Of a stretch of 64,000 nucleotides of DNA, positions 26,382 to 36,074 are shown piece after piece. Both the position numbers and the translations under genes were made by a program. The stretch is taken from NCBI RefSeq assembly GCF_039939195.1, contig NZ_JBDUUH010000006.1:1-64000 (forward strand), in the 5' to 3' direction. Position 1 is the first letter of the stretch, and every line of letters begins with the position of its first letter. The DNA comes from Foliimonas ilicis. Lineage in GTDB: Bacteria; Pseudomonadota; Alphaproteobacteria; Rhizobiales; Rhizobiaceae. Below the pieces are notes generated by a model. It was not told where the DNA came from and searched no databases. It worked only from the letters and a program-made list of their open reading frames with translations.

Positions 26382-26948
26382 TCACGGCGCAAAGGTCCAT
26401 ACCTCCTCAGCAAGACCGAGGACGTTTTCGATCGGGAGCGGACCGAAGTAGCGCGAGTCAAAAGAACCCGGAAAATTGGAATGCAGATAGACGTCGCTTG
26501 GCGCAACGATGCCGCCACGATGCGGCACAATGGGCCGACCGTGGGCGTCCTTAAGCGCTAGCTGGGAGTTAGGTAGCGGCCGTCCATCAATGTGAACTTC
26601 GTCGCCGATCGCGACGACCTGACCGGGCATCGCTGCAACCGTTTTGATGAGCGGGGCAAGACCGCCAGCGCAAAGCCCATGGCGAAGATAGCCGCGTGCG
26701 TGCGCCTCGCGCATGACGTCTGTGTCTGGAGGGCAAGCGAAAATCAGATCACCGTTACGCACAGCGCGGTCCAGCGAGATAATCCGCCACAGGCCAATAG
26801 GTTCGCTCGGCGTCAAGTTGACCCTGAAGCCAGCGATCCCGAAGCTTACGATCGTCACCATGGTGGCCAAAATCCCGCCGATTAACCAGATCGCCAGGAT
26901 TTTCCTTTTGGCCGAAGACGACAGTGGCTTTCGAAATGAAACCGTCAT
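26382..26948 (-). CDS. traF: Conjugal transfer protease TraF
   Basis: A 188-residue inner-membrane protein of the S26 signal-peptidase family. One N-terminal membrane helix (about 18-40) is followed by the catalytic Ser segment TPSEPIGLWRI and the Lys segment LIKTVAAMPG. In RP4 and Ti systems TraF cyclises or matures the pilin TrbC. The start overlaps the traA stop by 4 bases. No trbC is in view. Confidence 0.94.
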   Translation of the reverse strand: MTVSFRKPLSSSAKRKILAIWLIGGILATMVTIVSFGIAGFRVNLTPSEPIGLWRIISLDRAVRNGDLIFACPPDTDVMREAHARGYLRHGLCAGGLAPLIKTVAAMPGQVVAIGDEVHIDGRPLPNSQLALKDAHGRPIVPHRGGIVAPSDVYLHSNFPGSFDSRYFGPLPIENVLGLAEEVWTFAP

Positions 26949-29900
26949 TTGGGGGTGATTCCTTGCGTTTTGGTCTGACGCATTGCCTCGGATGCTTTCA
27001 GTGCCGTCACGGTGCGCTCATGGGCCGACAGCTGCTGCACCGTCCGCATCGTATTCCAGGCTTGCTGCATTTCGCTTTTCTGCGTGGCGTTCATACCGGC
27101 GGTGATTTGGCTGAACACCTGACCGGTCGTGTCATTGGCTGCAAGCGGCAGGAAGGTGCGTTCTCCAAACCGCTCTGAAACCGCCTTGGTAAAACCTTCG
27201 AGCTCCGCCTTCACCACTTTGTCCGCAAGCGAGTATTCAAGAGCCGACTGCAGATCGTTACGATCGATCGCATCACGCACCCGTTTGAGCACGCTCATCG
27301 CATTGGCTGACAGGGCAGGAATCTCCAGAGCAGCCTTTCTGCGGCAGGCGCGTTCCTCGGAGTGGCTATACCGTTCTGCCTTGCGCCGCTCGCGGAAATA
27401 ATCGCTGATACTATCGGCGAGTGGCGTGACATTCTTGAGCGCGCGCTCGCGGTCAGACTTGCTCGTGCTGCCAGCAAAAACACCCGTCTTGCCTTTGAGA
27501 GCGCCAAACGCTTCCGGCTGTGCGGTGATCTTCGCGATCGTCTTCGTGGCGGTCACCTGATCACGCAGCATCGCGTCGAAGTCTAACTTTCTGAAGGCTG
27601 CTTCCGGCCGTGCGTAGACGTGATGAAAGCGGATCGACACCTCTTCCCATTGCCTCTTCAACGCCGGATTGAGCGCGAGCTTATTCTCAACTGCCTGGTC
27701 GATTGATTTGGAATACGTGGTAATGCCTGCGACCATGGGCTTGGCCCCATTTGCGCTATCGGCAATCGCTTTCGCCTTGCTCGTTGCGAGGGCAATCCTG
27801 GCACCGATGGCTGCGAGCCGTCGGGCGAAGTCGCTAATTTTGTTCTTCTGCCGCACCGTCCATTCGAGACGGTCTCGTGCGATGGTTCTCGCCACATTTA
27901 CGATGTGCAGTCCGCGCGCCTCGGCAAAGCGCAGTGCCTGTCCGTAGAAACTGCCCCCAGCATAGTCGAGGGTAGTTTGCTTGGTATTTTTGCGGGACAA
28001 AATCGACACCAAGCCACCCGCCTTGTCGAAGGATCTGCGCCCATAATAAACGCCAAGGTCCTCGCGGTGGCGCGTCATCGCGACATAGGTGAGGTGACGA
28101 TCAAGCGAGAGCGATGCGAGCACCTTGACCTGGTCGACGGTGGCACCCTGGCTCTTATGCACTGTGGTTGCATAACCGTGATCTACGTTGTTGTAAAAGC
28201 GCTGCTCGACCGAAACGTGGCGGCGACGCTCGCCATCGCCGATCTCAGCGACGATTCGGCCGGGGGCTGCTTGGACGACCTTAGCCAGCATGCCATTCTT
28301 GACGCCGAGCGAACCCTCGTTCTTCAGAAAGACTATCTGGTCCCCGGCGGCGAAGTTGCGGTTTCCATCTGCTGTCTTGAAATTCGAACCGGTTTTGATG
28401 ATCCCGCGCTTCATGAGGTTGGCTCGCGCGAGCTCGTTTAGCATCCGGACGTCGCGGCGAAGGTGCGCAAGAATCAGGGACGACTTTGCCGGATCGTGCT
28501 CGCGGCTCCAGTCAGCAATGAGGTTCGAGACCGCTTCGGCCTTCAGTTCAGCGCCGATCACCTTGCCATTGGCGCGATAAGCTTCGATTGCCTTGCCGAC
28601 ATTACCGCGGGCGAGATCAAGAGATGCATCCCGCATCCATTGCTCGCGCTGACGATAGATGGTTTCCAGCTCGGCATAGCCAATTCGATCTGCGATTGCA
28701 CGGAAGGCCGCACCTGCTTCAATTGGCTGCAACTGCTCGGGATCGCCGACAAGAACGAGCTTGGCGCCGGCTTTGGTCACCGTTTCGACGAACAGCGCCA
28801 TCTGCCGCGACGACACCATGCCGGCCTCGTCGAGAACGAAGACGGTCTTGCTGTCCAGCAGTTCTCGCCCCTTGTTCCAGCGAAGCTCCCAGGAAGAAAG
28901 CGTGCTCGACGCAATACCGGCTTCCTTCTCAAGGCCTTCTGCTGCTTTACCTGCAAGCGCGCCGCCGACGACGCGATAACCCGCTCTTTCCCAAGCCTCG
29001 CGGGCGGCCTTCATCATCGTGGTCTTTCCGGCGCCGGCGCGACCGACTACGGCAGCGATGCGCGCCTCCCCCGCAACATGCTCGATCGCCATCTTCTGCT
29101 CGTGTGACAGACGATCATGCCGCGAGAACGTTGTTGCGAGCACCGAATGGCGAATGCCGAACGCGAACCGTTGCGAAAGCCAAATCGAACGATTTGCCAT
29201 CTCTGCTTCCAGCCGGAGCAGCTCCCGCGTCGTGTACTTTGCAGGTGAACGCAGACCTGAGGCAAAGTCGATTCTCTCCCCATCGAGCCGCAATGTCTCA
29301 GGGCTTTGCAGGATGCGCACTATCAGCCTCTGAAACAGGTCCGCATCGTCGATATAGCGATGGAGGATCTTGGCTATGTCACGCTCGTCGAAGACGCTCT
29401 TTTCTCGGATGATCAGATCCAGCACGATGTCAGGATTGCGCTGAATTCGCCTCGCATTTTCGGCGCGGCGCTCCTCCTGCAGCTCCACCCGCTCGAGGGC
29501 GGCTTTCTCCTCAACTGCCTCCGCCTTGCGGTCAATTGCTTTCGTGCTGACACCGAGGTGGATAGTCGGGGTGAGGTCGATACCCTGCTTTTCAAACGAA
29601 CGGCCATCAACATGAATGTCGAGCCCGGCCAATGCCAGATGGCGGTTCTGGCAGGCGAACCAGCCGTCTCGAAAACTGTTGAAGTCGTGGAGCCCACCTG
29701 CCCAAAGCTCGTAGACAATCTTGCCGGCGTGGTTGCGGAGTGGGTTGCCGTCCGCCCCTGTCACCGCAACCTTCTTCGCGCCGAACCCGTCATCCGCCAG
29801 CGGCCGCAAAGTGGTCATGAGATGAATGTGTGGATTGCCGGGCACATCATGAAAGACCCAGTCCGCGACCATACCATTGGCCGTGATGTGCTTGGCAACA

Positions 29901-30253
29901 AAATCCCGAACGAGCTCGACGTTTTGTGCCGCGGAGAGCTCGATGGGCAGCGCGATCGTAACGTCCTTTGCAAGCTGCGCATCCGAGCGTTTCTCAAAAC
30001 CCTCGACCTTGTTCCAGAAAATTTCAGAGGCACCGGATACCGTGCGGTCAGCAATCATCTGACGCAGCCATTCCGGTGCATCGGCAGGAATAACAAACTC
30101 CTCATGGAGTAAGCCTTGCTTGGCGCGATAATCGATCGTGCGCGCCTCGCGATCGTAATCCATCTTGGCGCAATGCCGGTAGGCTGCCGACAGTACGGCG
30201 CTACGGCCGGAGCCGCGAGCGACGATGCTGACTGAGAAATGCGGGACAGCCAT
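26945..30253 (-). CDS. traA: Ti-type conjugative relaxase-helicase TraA
   Basis: A 1102-residue protein that nicks oriT and unwinds the transferred strand. The N-terminal MobA/MobL relaxase (about 1-240) has the HUH-type metal motif NPHIHLMTTL and N-terminal Tyr residues. The helicase half has Walker A (VGRAGAGKTTMM) near residue 390 and later RecD-like motifs (VFVLDEAGM, and TTVHKSQGAT). The Met at 30253 (MAVPHFSVSI) is the accepted start for this family; an upstream extension to 30328 is rejected. It heads traA-traF-traB and is divergent from traCDG across oriT. Confidence 0.97.
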   Translation of the reverse strand: MAVPHFSVSIVARGSGRSAVLSAAYRHCAKMDYDREARTIDYRAKQGLLHEEFVIPADAPEWLRQMIADRTVSGASEIFWNKVEGFEKRSDAQLAKDVTIALPIELSAAQNVELVRDFVAKHITANGMVADWVFHDVPGNPHIHLMTTLRPLADDGFGAKKVAVTGADGNPLRNHAGKIVYELWAGGLHDFNSFRDGWFACQNRHLALAGLDIHVDGRSFEKQGIDLTPTIHLGVSTKAIDRKAEAVEEKAALERVELQEERRAENARRIQRNPDIVLDLIIREKSVFDERDIAKILHRYIDDADLFQRLIVRILQSPETLRLDGERIDFASGLRSPAKYTTRELLRLEAEMANRSIWLSQRFAFGIRHSVLATTFSRHDRLSHEQKMAIEHVAGEARIAAVVGRAGAGKTTMMKAAREAWERAGYRVVGGALAGKAAEGLEKEAGIASSTLSSWELRWNKGRELLDSKTVFVLDEAGMVSSRQMALFVETVTKAGAKLVLVGDPEQLQPIEAGAAFRAIADRIGYAELETIYRQREQWMRDASLDLARGNVGKAIEAYRANGKVIGAELKAEAVSNLIADWSREHDPAKSSLILAHLRRDVRMLNELARANLMKRGIIKTGSNFKTADGNRNFAAGDQIVFLKNEGSLGVKNGMLAKVVQAAPGRIVAEIGDGERRRHVSVEQRFYNNVDHGYATTVHKSQGATVDQVKVLASLSLDRHLTYVAMTRHREDLGVYYGRRSFDKAGGLVSILSRKNTKQTTLDYAGGSFYGQALRFAEARGLHIVNVARTIARDRLEWTVRQKNKISDFARRLAAIGARIALATSKAKAIADSANGAKPMVAGITTYSKSIDQAVENKLALNPALKRQWEEVSIRFHHVYARPEAAFRKLDFDAMLRDQVTATKTIAKITAQPEAFGALKGKTGVFAGSTSKSDRERALKNVTPLADSISDYFRERRKAERYSHSEERACRRKAALEIPALSANAMSVLKRVRDAIDRNDLQSALEYSLADKVVKAELEGFTKAVSERFGERTFLPLAANDTTGQVFSQITAGMNATQKSEMQQAWNTMRTVQQLSAHERTVTALKASEAMRQTKTQGITPK

Positions 30254-30329
30254 GGGTAGCGACACTTCTTCCGAACGACAAGTTTGATGTGTTCGTCGGG
30301 CGCGGAAGCGCTCAGAGCTCGAAAACAAG

Positions 30330-30360
30330 ACGTCGCAGCCGCGACGTATAATTGCGCCCT
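30330..30360. other. Origin of transfer (oriT), Ti/RSF1010 type
   Basis: ACGTCGC (30330-30336) and GCGACGT (30341-30347) form a perfect inverted repeat, followed at once by ATAATTGCGCCCT. The ending TTGCGCCCT resembles the RSF1010/Ti nick region, in which relaxase cleaves near GCGCCC. Its position between divergent traA and traC is the standard place for oriT in Ti and Ri plasmids. Confidence 0.85.
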
Positions 30361-30505
30361 TTGGATCCGCTCCTTCGGAACGGTCGGGATCATTCCCAAA
30401 AGCCTAGGCTGCGCCTACTCGCATTTCTGCTAGTGGATCGGCACGCCGATCTGAAGAAGTCTGATGCTGTGAACGACCCGCAGTAGCAATTGAGGACAAC
30501 CACAG

Positions 30506-30802
30506 ATGAAGAAGCCAGCCTCCAAGATCCGCAAAGAGATCGCCAAACTCCAAGAACAGCTCAAACAGGCGGAAACGAGAGAAGCCGAGCGCATTGGACG
30601 CGTCGCCTTGCGAGCCGGCCTTGGCAATATCGAGATCGAGGAAGCAGATCTCCTGGTAGCATTCGAGGAACTGGCAAAACGCTTTTGCGGAGCCAACCCC
30701 GGCCCGACCGGAAAGAAGGGAGCAGGGGAGGACGGCTCTGGCGAAGGGCATCCCAAGACGCTCGCGTCTGGCGCGGTTCAAGGCAGCGCTGGCGAGGCTT
30801 GA
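30506..30802 (+). CDS. traC: Conjugal transfer protein TraC
   Basis: A 98-residue accessory relaxosome protein. Its N-terminal helix ([17 protein letters not shown]) and the [12 protein letters not shown] segment match the TraC family of Ti plasmids. The C-terminal 30 residues are Gly/Lys rich and disordered. First gene of traCDG, directly right of oriT. Confidence 0.92.
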   Translation: MKKPASKIRKEIAKLQEQLKQAETREAERIGRVALRAGLGNIEIEEADLLVAFEELAKRFCGANPGPTGKKGAGEDGSGEGHPKTLASGAVQGSAGEA

Positions 30803-30806
30803 GCGG

Positions 30807-31022
30807 ATGAGCAGGAATGCGATCAACGACGCACGGAAGAAGGATACCCGCGACAAGATCGAGCTCGGGGGCTTGATCGTGAAGGCGGGACTCCGCTTTG
30901 AGAAACGTGCGGTCTTGCTCGGCGCCCTCATTGAACTTGGGCAGCGCCTCAAGGTCGACGAAAGCGAACGGGTACGGCTGGCGGTTATCGGGGCAGAGGC
31001 ATTCGGACGTGAAACCGAATAG
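30807..31022 (+). CDS. traD: Conjugal transfer protein TraD
   Basis: A 71-residue protein typical of Ti-type TraD, with a Lys/Arg/Asp-rich N-terminus ([16 protein letters not shown]) and [14 protein letters not shown] in the middle. It starts 4 bases after the traC stop and overlaps the proposed traG start. Probably a relaxosome accessory protein. Confidence 0.92.
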   Translation: MSRNAINDARKKDTRDKIELGGLIVKAGLRFEKRAVLLGALIELGQRLKVDESERVRLAVIGAEAFGRETE

Positions 31023-32934
31023 CACTGCTCTGGCTATTGTCCCAGTGACACTGATGTCCATTACACTATTCTCCATGACGGGTATGGAGACGTGGCTGGC
31101 CGACTTAGGGAAAACAGAAGCGGCAAAGCTCATGTTGGGCAGGTCTGGCATCGCTGCACCTTACCTGGCGGCTGCAACGATCGGTCTGATTTTCCTGTTT
31201 GCATCCGCGGGAGCGGCTGGCATTCGCGCTGCCGGCTGGAGCGCGGTTGTCGGGAACGCGGGGATCATCATCATTGCTGGTACACGAGAAGCGATGCGGC
31301 TGTCAGAATTTTCTGGCCAGGTGCCCGCAGGCAAGTCGGCGCTTTCTTACGTTGATCCTGCGACCATGGTCGGCGCGGCGGCAGCGTTGATCTCGGGCTG
31401 CTTTGCAATACGCGTTGCGGTGGTCGGCAATGCCGCCTTTGCACGCGCTGCGCCAAAGCTGATTATCGGCAAGCGTGCGCTGCATGGCGAAGCCAATTGG
31501 ATGAAACTTTCACAGGCCGAGAAACTGTTTTCCTGTGCAGGCGGCATCGTGGTTGGCGAACGATATCGCGTCGACCGCGACAGCGTTGCCGGCATCTCGT
31601 TCCGGGCTGACACAAAAGAGACATGGGGGTCAGGGGGGCGATCGCCGCTCCTTTGCTTCGACGGTTCGTTCGGATCGTCCCACGGGATCGTTTTTGCCGG
31701 ATCGGGTGGCTTCAAGACCACCTCGGTGACGATCCCAACCGCCTTCAAATGGGGCGGCTCCCTCATCGTGCTCGATCCATCGAATGAAGTTGCTCCAATG
31801 GTATCGAAACACAGGGAAAATGCTGGTCGGCGCATCCGTATTCTTGACCCGCGCGAGCCATCGACCGGCTTCAACGCACTCGACTGGCTTGGCCAGTACG
31901 GCGGCACAAAGGAAGAGGACATCGCGTCGGTTGCATCATGGATCATGAGCGATAGCGGCCAAGCCAGTGGCGCCCGGAATGACTTTTTTCGGGCATCAAG
32001 TCTACAACTTCTGACGGCAATCATCGCCGACGTTTGCCTGTCAGGGCGAATACCACCAGAACAGCAGACGCTTCGCCAAGTACGCGCCAATCTTGCTGAG
32101 CCTGAGCCAAAGCTTCGTCAGCGACTGCAGGAGATCTACAACAATTCGCAATCCGATTTCGTGAAAGAGAACGTGGCCGTTTTCGTCAATATGACGCCTG
32201 AAACCTTCAGCGGCGTCTACGCAAATGCGGTTAAGGAAACACACTGGCTCTCTTATCAGAATTATGCGGCGCTCGTGTCGGGGTCTACCTTCCAGACGGC
32301 GGATATCGCTCGGGGAACGACAGATGTGTTTATCAATATCGACCTGAAAACATTGGAGACACATGCTGGCCTCGCACGTGTCGTGATTGGGTCCTTCCTC
32401 AACGCGATCTACAATCGCGGTGGGGGAACCGAGCGACGGGCTCTGTTCCTTCTCGATGAGGTCGCTCGACTTGGCTACATGCGGATTCTGGAGACGGCGC
32501 GGGACGCGGGACGCAAATACGGCATCACGCTCACCATGATCTATCAATCTATCGGCCAGCTGCGCGAAACCTATGGGGGTCGCGATGCGTCCAGCAAATG
32601 GTTCGAGAGCGCAAGCTGGATTTCGTTTGCGGCCATCAACGATATCGAGACGGCCGAGTACGTCTCACGAAGATGCGGCACCACCACGATCGAGATCGAC
32701 CAGGTCAGCCGCAGTCTTCAGTCGCGCGGGTCGTCGCGAACGCGCTCAAAGCAACTGGCCGCACGGCCATTGATACAGCCGTATGAAGTGCTGCTCATGC
32801 GCGCCGACGAGCAGATCGTTTTCACTGCTGGCAACCCGCCACTTCGGTGTGGAAGGGCGATCTGGTTCCGTCGCAACGATATGACAACCTGTATCAGGCA
32901 AAACCGCTTTCGTCGTCTGTCAGCGCCACACTGA
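31009..32934 (+). CDS. traG: Type IV coupling protein TraG (VirD4/TraG ATPase)
   Basis: Couples the relaxosome to the mating pore. N-terminal membrane segments lie at about 10-30, 45-65 and 105-125. Walker A is GSGGFKTTS near residue 230 and Walker [12 protein letters not shown] near 480. The GTG at 31009 gives 641 residues, the usual length, and overlaps traD by 14 bases. A longer frame from 30898 is rejected because it runs inside traD. The 641-residue chain appears intact; the mating-pore (trb) genes it would serve are not in the window. Confidence 0.95.
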   Translation: MKPNSTALAIVPVTLMSITLFSMTGMETWLADLGKTEAAKLMLGRSGIAAPYLAAATIGLIFLFASAGAAGIRAAGWSAVVGNAGIIIIAGTREAMRLSEFSGQVPAGKSALSYVDPATMVGAAAALISGCFAIRVAVVGNAAFARAAPKLIIGKRALHGEANWMKLSQAEKLFSCAGGIVVGERYRVDRDSVAGISFRADTKETWGSGGRSPLLCFDGSFGSSHGIVFAGSGGFKTTSVTIPTAFKWGGSLIVLDPSNEVAPMVSKHRENAGRRIRILDPREPSTGFNALDWLGQYGGTKEEDIASVASWIMSDSGQASGARNDFFRASSLQLLTAIIADVCLSGRIPPEQQTLRQVRANLAEPEPKLRQRLQEIYNNSQSDFVKENVAVFVNMTPETFSGVYANAVKETHWLSYQNYAALVSGSTFQTADIARGTTDVFINIDLKTLETHAGLARVVIGSFLNAIYNRGGGTERRALFLLDEVARLGYMRILETARDAGRKYGITLTMIYQSIGQLRETYGGRDASSKWFESASWISFAAINDIETAEYVSRRCGTTTIEIDQVSRSLQSRGSSRTRSKQLAARPLIQPYEVLLMRADEQIVFTAGNPPLRCGRAIWFRRNDMTTCIRQNRFRRLSAPH

Positions 32935-33039
32935 GTAACAAAGCGTCTTCAATACCATCGGCTCCAAGATCTCGAGCCAACACCAGGCTGTTACGCTGTC
33001 CATTCGCGCGTCATCAAGTCTCTCAGCTGTCATAATTGC

Positions 33040-33330
33040 TCACGGCCCAGGCTCGTCGCTATTCTTATAGGTGTCGACCACTTCTTCGAACTCGTCGAGC
33101 AGGTTGTTTTTGCATGCCGGAGTGTGCCGACGGACACGGTCATCAGGCTGTCGCTTAAGCGCCAGTAATCTTCGATGTTGGGAAGTACGAGACGCGGCAT
33201 ATTGCGCTGGGTAATTGTCACCGGATGGCGCAAGGCTTCTACGATGAGGTCTACTGATTTGCGAGACAGGTCACTCGTCGAACAGGATCGAGTATTTTCG
33301 GCTATTTCGATCTCTCGCTGAATGAATCCC
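33040..33330 (-). pseudogene. Frameshifted Phd/YefM-type antitoxin
   Basis: In one frame the minus strand reads DLSRKSVDLIVEALRHPVTI, then TQRN.PRLVL.NIEDYWR, a clear Phd/YefM pattern. At about 33155-33165 the similarity moves to the next frame, which continues LLDEFEEVVDTYKNSDEPGP to a stop at 33040-33042. A one-base indel therefore splits the gene. No good start codon exists, either. A dead toxin-antitoxin module near the end of traG is the likely reading. Confidence 0.65.
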
Positions 33331-33408
33331 CGAGCATTGATACAGCAAATACAGCATTGCATTATTTGCCGGGAAAGGCCCCGCGCAGTGCGCGGAGCCT
33401 TCAGTGTG

Positions 33409-33717
33409 CTAGTCCCGGTTCTGCCGGGACCAGATGAGCTGCAGCTCATTCTCGCCTTCGACCTCTGCGAGAGTTGCGTAGATCGGAGCAGGGAAGCTTG
33501 GATCATCGAGCTTGATGGAGAGGTAGTCGCGGCCCTGCTCGGAAGTCTTCTGCCAAGCTGCGCCAAGTTCAACGCTACCCGCGTAAACGCGGAACTGCGG
33601 CCCCTTCTCGGAAGCGTTCTCGACCCGGGCGATGCGTGCCTTGACGTTGAGGGCGAGGGTACGAATAGAGCCGGCGAAGCCGTTGTTGGTGGAGGTGAAA
33701 GTGCCGATGGTTGCCAT
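33409..33717 (-). CDS. DUF736-family protein
   Basis: A 102-residue DUF736 protein, recognised by MATIGTF at the start, [11 protein letters not shown] and the C-terminal [15 protein letters not shown]. The family is common on rhizobial plasmids and conjugative elements and has no established function. The start is taken at 33717; upstream residues in the longer frame to 33753 are non-conserved. It sits near a long inverted repeat and in a region usually rich in plasmid accessory genes. Confidence 0.92.
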   Translation of the reverse strand: MATIGTFTSTNNGFAGSIRTLALNVKARIARVENASEKGPQFRVYAGSVELGAAWQKTSEQGRDYLSIKLDDPSFPAPIYATLAEVEGENELQLIWSRQNRD

Positions 33718-33828
33718 TGTCGTGTTCCTTTCGATTGTTCGGGCCGCGCCCATCGCGGCCTCGATGGCTGTCGCAAAGACCGGCGACGATCGGACCGCAC
33801 CTGAGTAGGCCGCAATGAAATGGAGGGC

Positions 33829-33900
33829 GGCAAGTCGCAGATTTGTTAGTGTGCGAGGAGGAGACCGCAGGGCTCCGGGGTAAGAAATCTGCGACTGCCG
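33829..33900. repeat. Long inverted repeat upstream of DUF736
   Basis: The 11-base arms GTCGCAGATTT (33834-33844) and AAATCTGCGAC (33885-33895) match perfectly, and similarity extends to about 20 bases per arm with one substitution and one gap. The loop is about 40 bases. It lies about 110 bases upstream of the DUF736 start. It may be a regulatory structure, a replication/partition site or a recombination site. Confidence 0.6.
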
Positions 33901-33936
33901 TTGCGGAAGGACGATCGAGGCGAAGCCGATCTCCGG

Positions 33937-34266
33937 TCAGACATGCCTCATCGAGCAAGCAGATGGGTCGCCGGAAACTCTGACGGAAGGTGTATGGCAA
34001 TGGCAGCGCGCCACGTCGCCAGAGCGCGCGGAATCTAGCCCCGTTACAACACCAAAGCCATCGTCTGTGCGCAAATCAATCGCGAGATATCGGCTTCCGG
34101 CTGCTGGCTCGTCCTTGCAATACCACGTGCGATATCTCCTGGCTGCGAAGCGGTGGCCAGAAGATTGATGGGTCAAGAGACAAATTCTTCTTTGTCCAGC
34201 GCAAGCCATAGCGAAACCAATCCAAATGCTCACACCGTCGATAAGGAGAAGGCCGGGCGCTGACAT
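33937..34266 (-). CDS. Possible plasmid hypothetical protein
   Basis: A 109-codon frame with a coherent middle part, including HRFAARRYRTWYCKDEP and LAIDLRTDDGFGVV, that has protein-like composition. The N- and C-terminal parts are less convincing. It lies in a 770-base stretch (33718-34491) that otherwise shows only the inverted repeat. Not recognised; could be a decayed gene. Confidence 0.3.
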   Translation of the reverse strand: MSAPGLLLIDGVSIWIGFAMACAGQRRICLLTHQSSGHRFAARRYRTWYCKDEPAAGSRYLAIDLRTDDGFGVVTGLDSARSGDVARCHCHTPSVRVSGDPSACSMRHV

Positions 34267-34491
34267 TGCCGAACCTCCAAGGCAGCAGAGAAAACGGATC
34301 AGCTGGTCGCCACCGACAGTGACGACCGCTCGTAATGCCGAAGCTCACACCGCTGCCTTCTCGTCAGCTTCGGGCTGAAGTGCGTGCAGGAAACTGACGG
34401 CCAGCTGAGCTTGTGCTGCAGCCTGAAAATTGGCCCGCTTGTCGTCCGCAAGCACCGATAACCACGACTTCAGGTTCTGTTAAAATCGCCG

Positions 34492-34665
34492 TCAGATCCT
34501 GATGAACAGCGGATGACGGCGTACGCCGAAGATCGTGTTCACGAAACGAACCAACGCCTGCGCCGGGCCAAACAACGTCGAGACCACCAAGGCCGACGCA
34601 CCAGGCCTTGGCGCCTGGAGCATAGGAACCATTTGCGCCAGGATTGCTGACAGGAGAAATCCTGT
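34492..34665 (-). pseudogene. Possible MFS transporter fragment
   Basis: A hydrophobic stretch on the minus strand (LSAILAQMVPMLQ and ALVVSTLFGPAQAL) resembles membrane segments of an MFS permease, but the frame loses plausibility before and after. No complete gene exists. Read as a remnant, with low certainty. Confidence 0.3.
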
Positions 34666-34821
34666 ATGCCCGACCACACGAACAAGGAAGGCGTCCTTCA
34701 CGTGAAAGCTAATGGGTCCGAAAAGGCAGTGAATATCAACGGCACCGACATGTACCGTCCGCTGAGCATCTCTGGCTCGGAAATGCCGCGCGTCGTCGGT
34801 CGCTCGAGCATGGTTCTCTGA
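34666..34821 (+). CDS. Possible 51-residue protein
   Basis: The ATG at 34666 has an AGGAG ribosome site 10 bases upstream. The frame encodes a polar 51-residue peptide starting MPDHTNKEGVLHVKANGSE and ending at 34819-34821. It ends just before the 3' end of the convergent restriction gene. Not recognised; the clean ribosome site is the main support. Confidence 0.35.
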   Translation: MPDHTNKEGVLHVKANGSEKAVNINGTDMYRPLSISGSEMPRVVGRSSMVL

Positions 34822-34826
34822 TCTGC

Positions 34827-36074
34827 CTACTGGCGCGCGGCTACCAGTCCAAGAAATCGGGAAACGTCCATTAGCCAAGCCTGCTGGGCTGGCCTGTAGG
34901 TCTGATGAAGCTTGCGAGGGACGACGAGTTGCAGCAGCTTGGTGCGCATCTCATCAGTTTGATTTTCAGAAACGCCCGGCTCCAGGGTGAGGAGGTGCTT
35001 CTGCTCGATGCGGACGGCTTCGGAAAGCACCTGCCTCCAGCGATCCTTAACGGTGGATTTTGAGCCGAGCATTGTCAGATGTGAGGTCGGGAAGGCAGCG
35101 TCGCGATATTCGAGCTGGCCTGGAAACAGGAAATCCGGTCTGTTTCTGTTTTCCGTCTCGACACCATGGGCAAATCTGATCTTATTTGCTTCGAGTACTG
35201 CTGCGATGTGGTTTTCAAGGGCGGCTCCGGCACGCGCCTTCCTACGATTTTGGACGCTGAGTGAGAACGCGATAAATCCGTCCACGTCGGCCCCGTCATC
35301 GAGCGTGAAGCCCTGCGCAATACGCTCGGCAACGATACGCCTCTCAAGCCGGCGGAAAAGCTGCTCTTCCCGTTCCATCCATAGTAACAATGCCTCGTCC
35401 GGATCGTCACGGGCATTGACTTCCGGTAGGGAGGACCGTGCCAGCCCGGAAAAAACGATGGTCGTCGGGAATTTCAGGCCGAACTTCTCGATCAGGCGGT
35501 CGAGCTTGTCTGCCTCCTTCTCCTCCAGTTCGATACCAAGCTCGTCAAGGATGTAGCGAGCTGCAAAGTCCAGTTCGGCATCGTTGCCATCGCCAATTTC
35601 GTGCGACTCGAACTTCATGCCTATCTGATCGTCCAGCCCGAAGAGCCAGATAAGCTGGTTCCTTATGGTGCTTTCGTCGGGTGTCACGATGAAAAGGACA
35701 TGGCCGTCTGGCTTGCGAGCAAGGAACAGAACATCGCCGGGCTTCATCAACTCGGTGACGGCATTGCTCTGGTAGTAGAGCCGCCATTCGGCGCTTCGCT
35801 TCGGCTGATTCCGGCGCGAATCGTACCATGACAGAAAGCCTTCTTCCGACATTGCCTCCTGCTCTCCACCCAGCCAGATGTAGGTGGCGGGAAAACGATG
35901 ATCGGTTCCACCTCTGGGAAACTTGCGATCCTCGCTGCCGAGAATTCTCAGCAGTGGCTCAGATCCCGTGACTTCATGCTGGTTTGAAGAGTCCGGGTTG
36001 GCATCGACAGCAGCCAGCCGCTTGACCGCAACACCTTCGAAATGCTCCGAAAGCAGTCCCCGCCTGATAGCCAT
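34827..36074 (-). CDS. EcoRII-type restriction endonuclease
   Basis: A 415-residue type IIE restriction enzyme, close to the length of EcoRII. The N-terminal effector domain (about 1-180) is followed by a PD-(D/E)xK catalytic domain with RPDFLFP and the basic SKSTVKDRWRQVL segment typical of EcoRII-C. Predicted recognition is CCWGG or a relative, fitting the Dcm-type methylase and Vsr upstream. Its ATG directly follows the Vsr stop (TGAATG). Gene order is methylase, vsr, endonuclease on one strand. Confidence 0.93.
   Translation of the reverse strand: MAIRRGLLSEHFEGVAVKRLAAVDANPDSSNQHEVTGSEPLLRILGSEDRKFPRGGTDHRFPATYIWLGGEQEAMSEEGFLSWYDSRRNQPKRSAEWRLYYQSNAVTELMKPGDVLFLARKPDGHVLFIVTPDESTIRNQLIWLFGLDDQIGMKFESHEIGDGNDAELDFAARYILDELGIELEEKEADKLDRLIEKFGLKFPTTIVFSGLARSSLPEVNARDDPDEALLLWMEREEQLFRRLERRIVAERIAQGFTLDDGADVDGFIAFSLSVQNRRKARAGAALENHIAAVLEANKIRFAHGVETENRNRPDFLFPGQLEYRDAAFPTSHLTMLGSKSTVKDRWRQVLSEAVRIEQKHLLTLEPGVSENQTDEMRTKLLQLVVPRKLHQTYRPAQQAWLMDVSRFLGLVAARQ

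Noticed and set aside
28463..29412. Long plus-strand frames opposite traA
   Set aside because: traA on the minus strand has clear relaxase and helicase motifs; the opposite frames are Arg/Ser-rich mirror frames without motif support.
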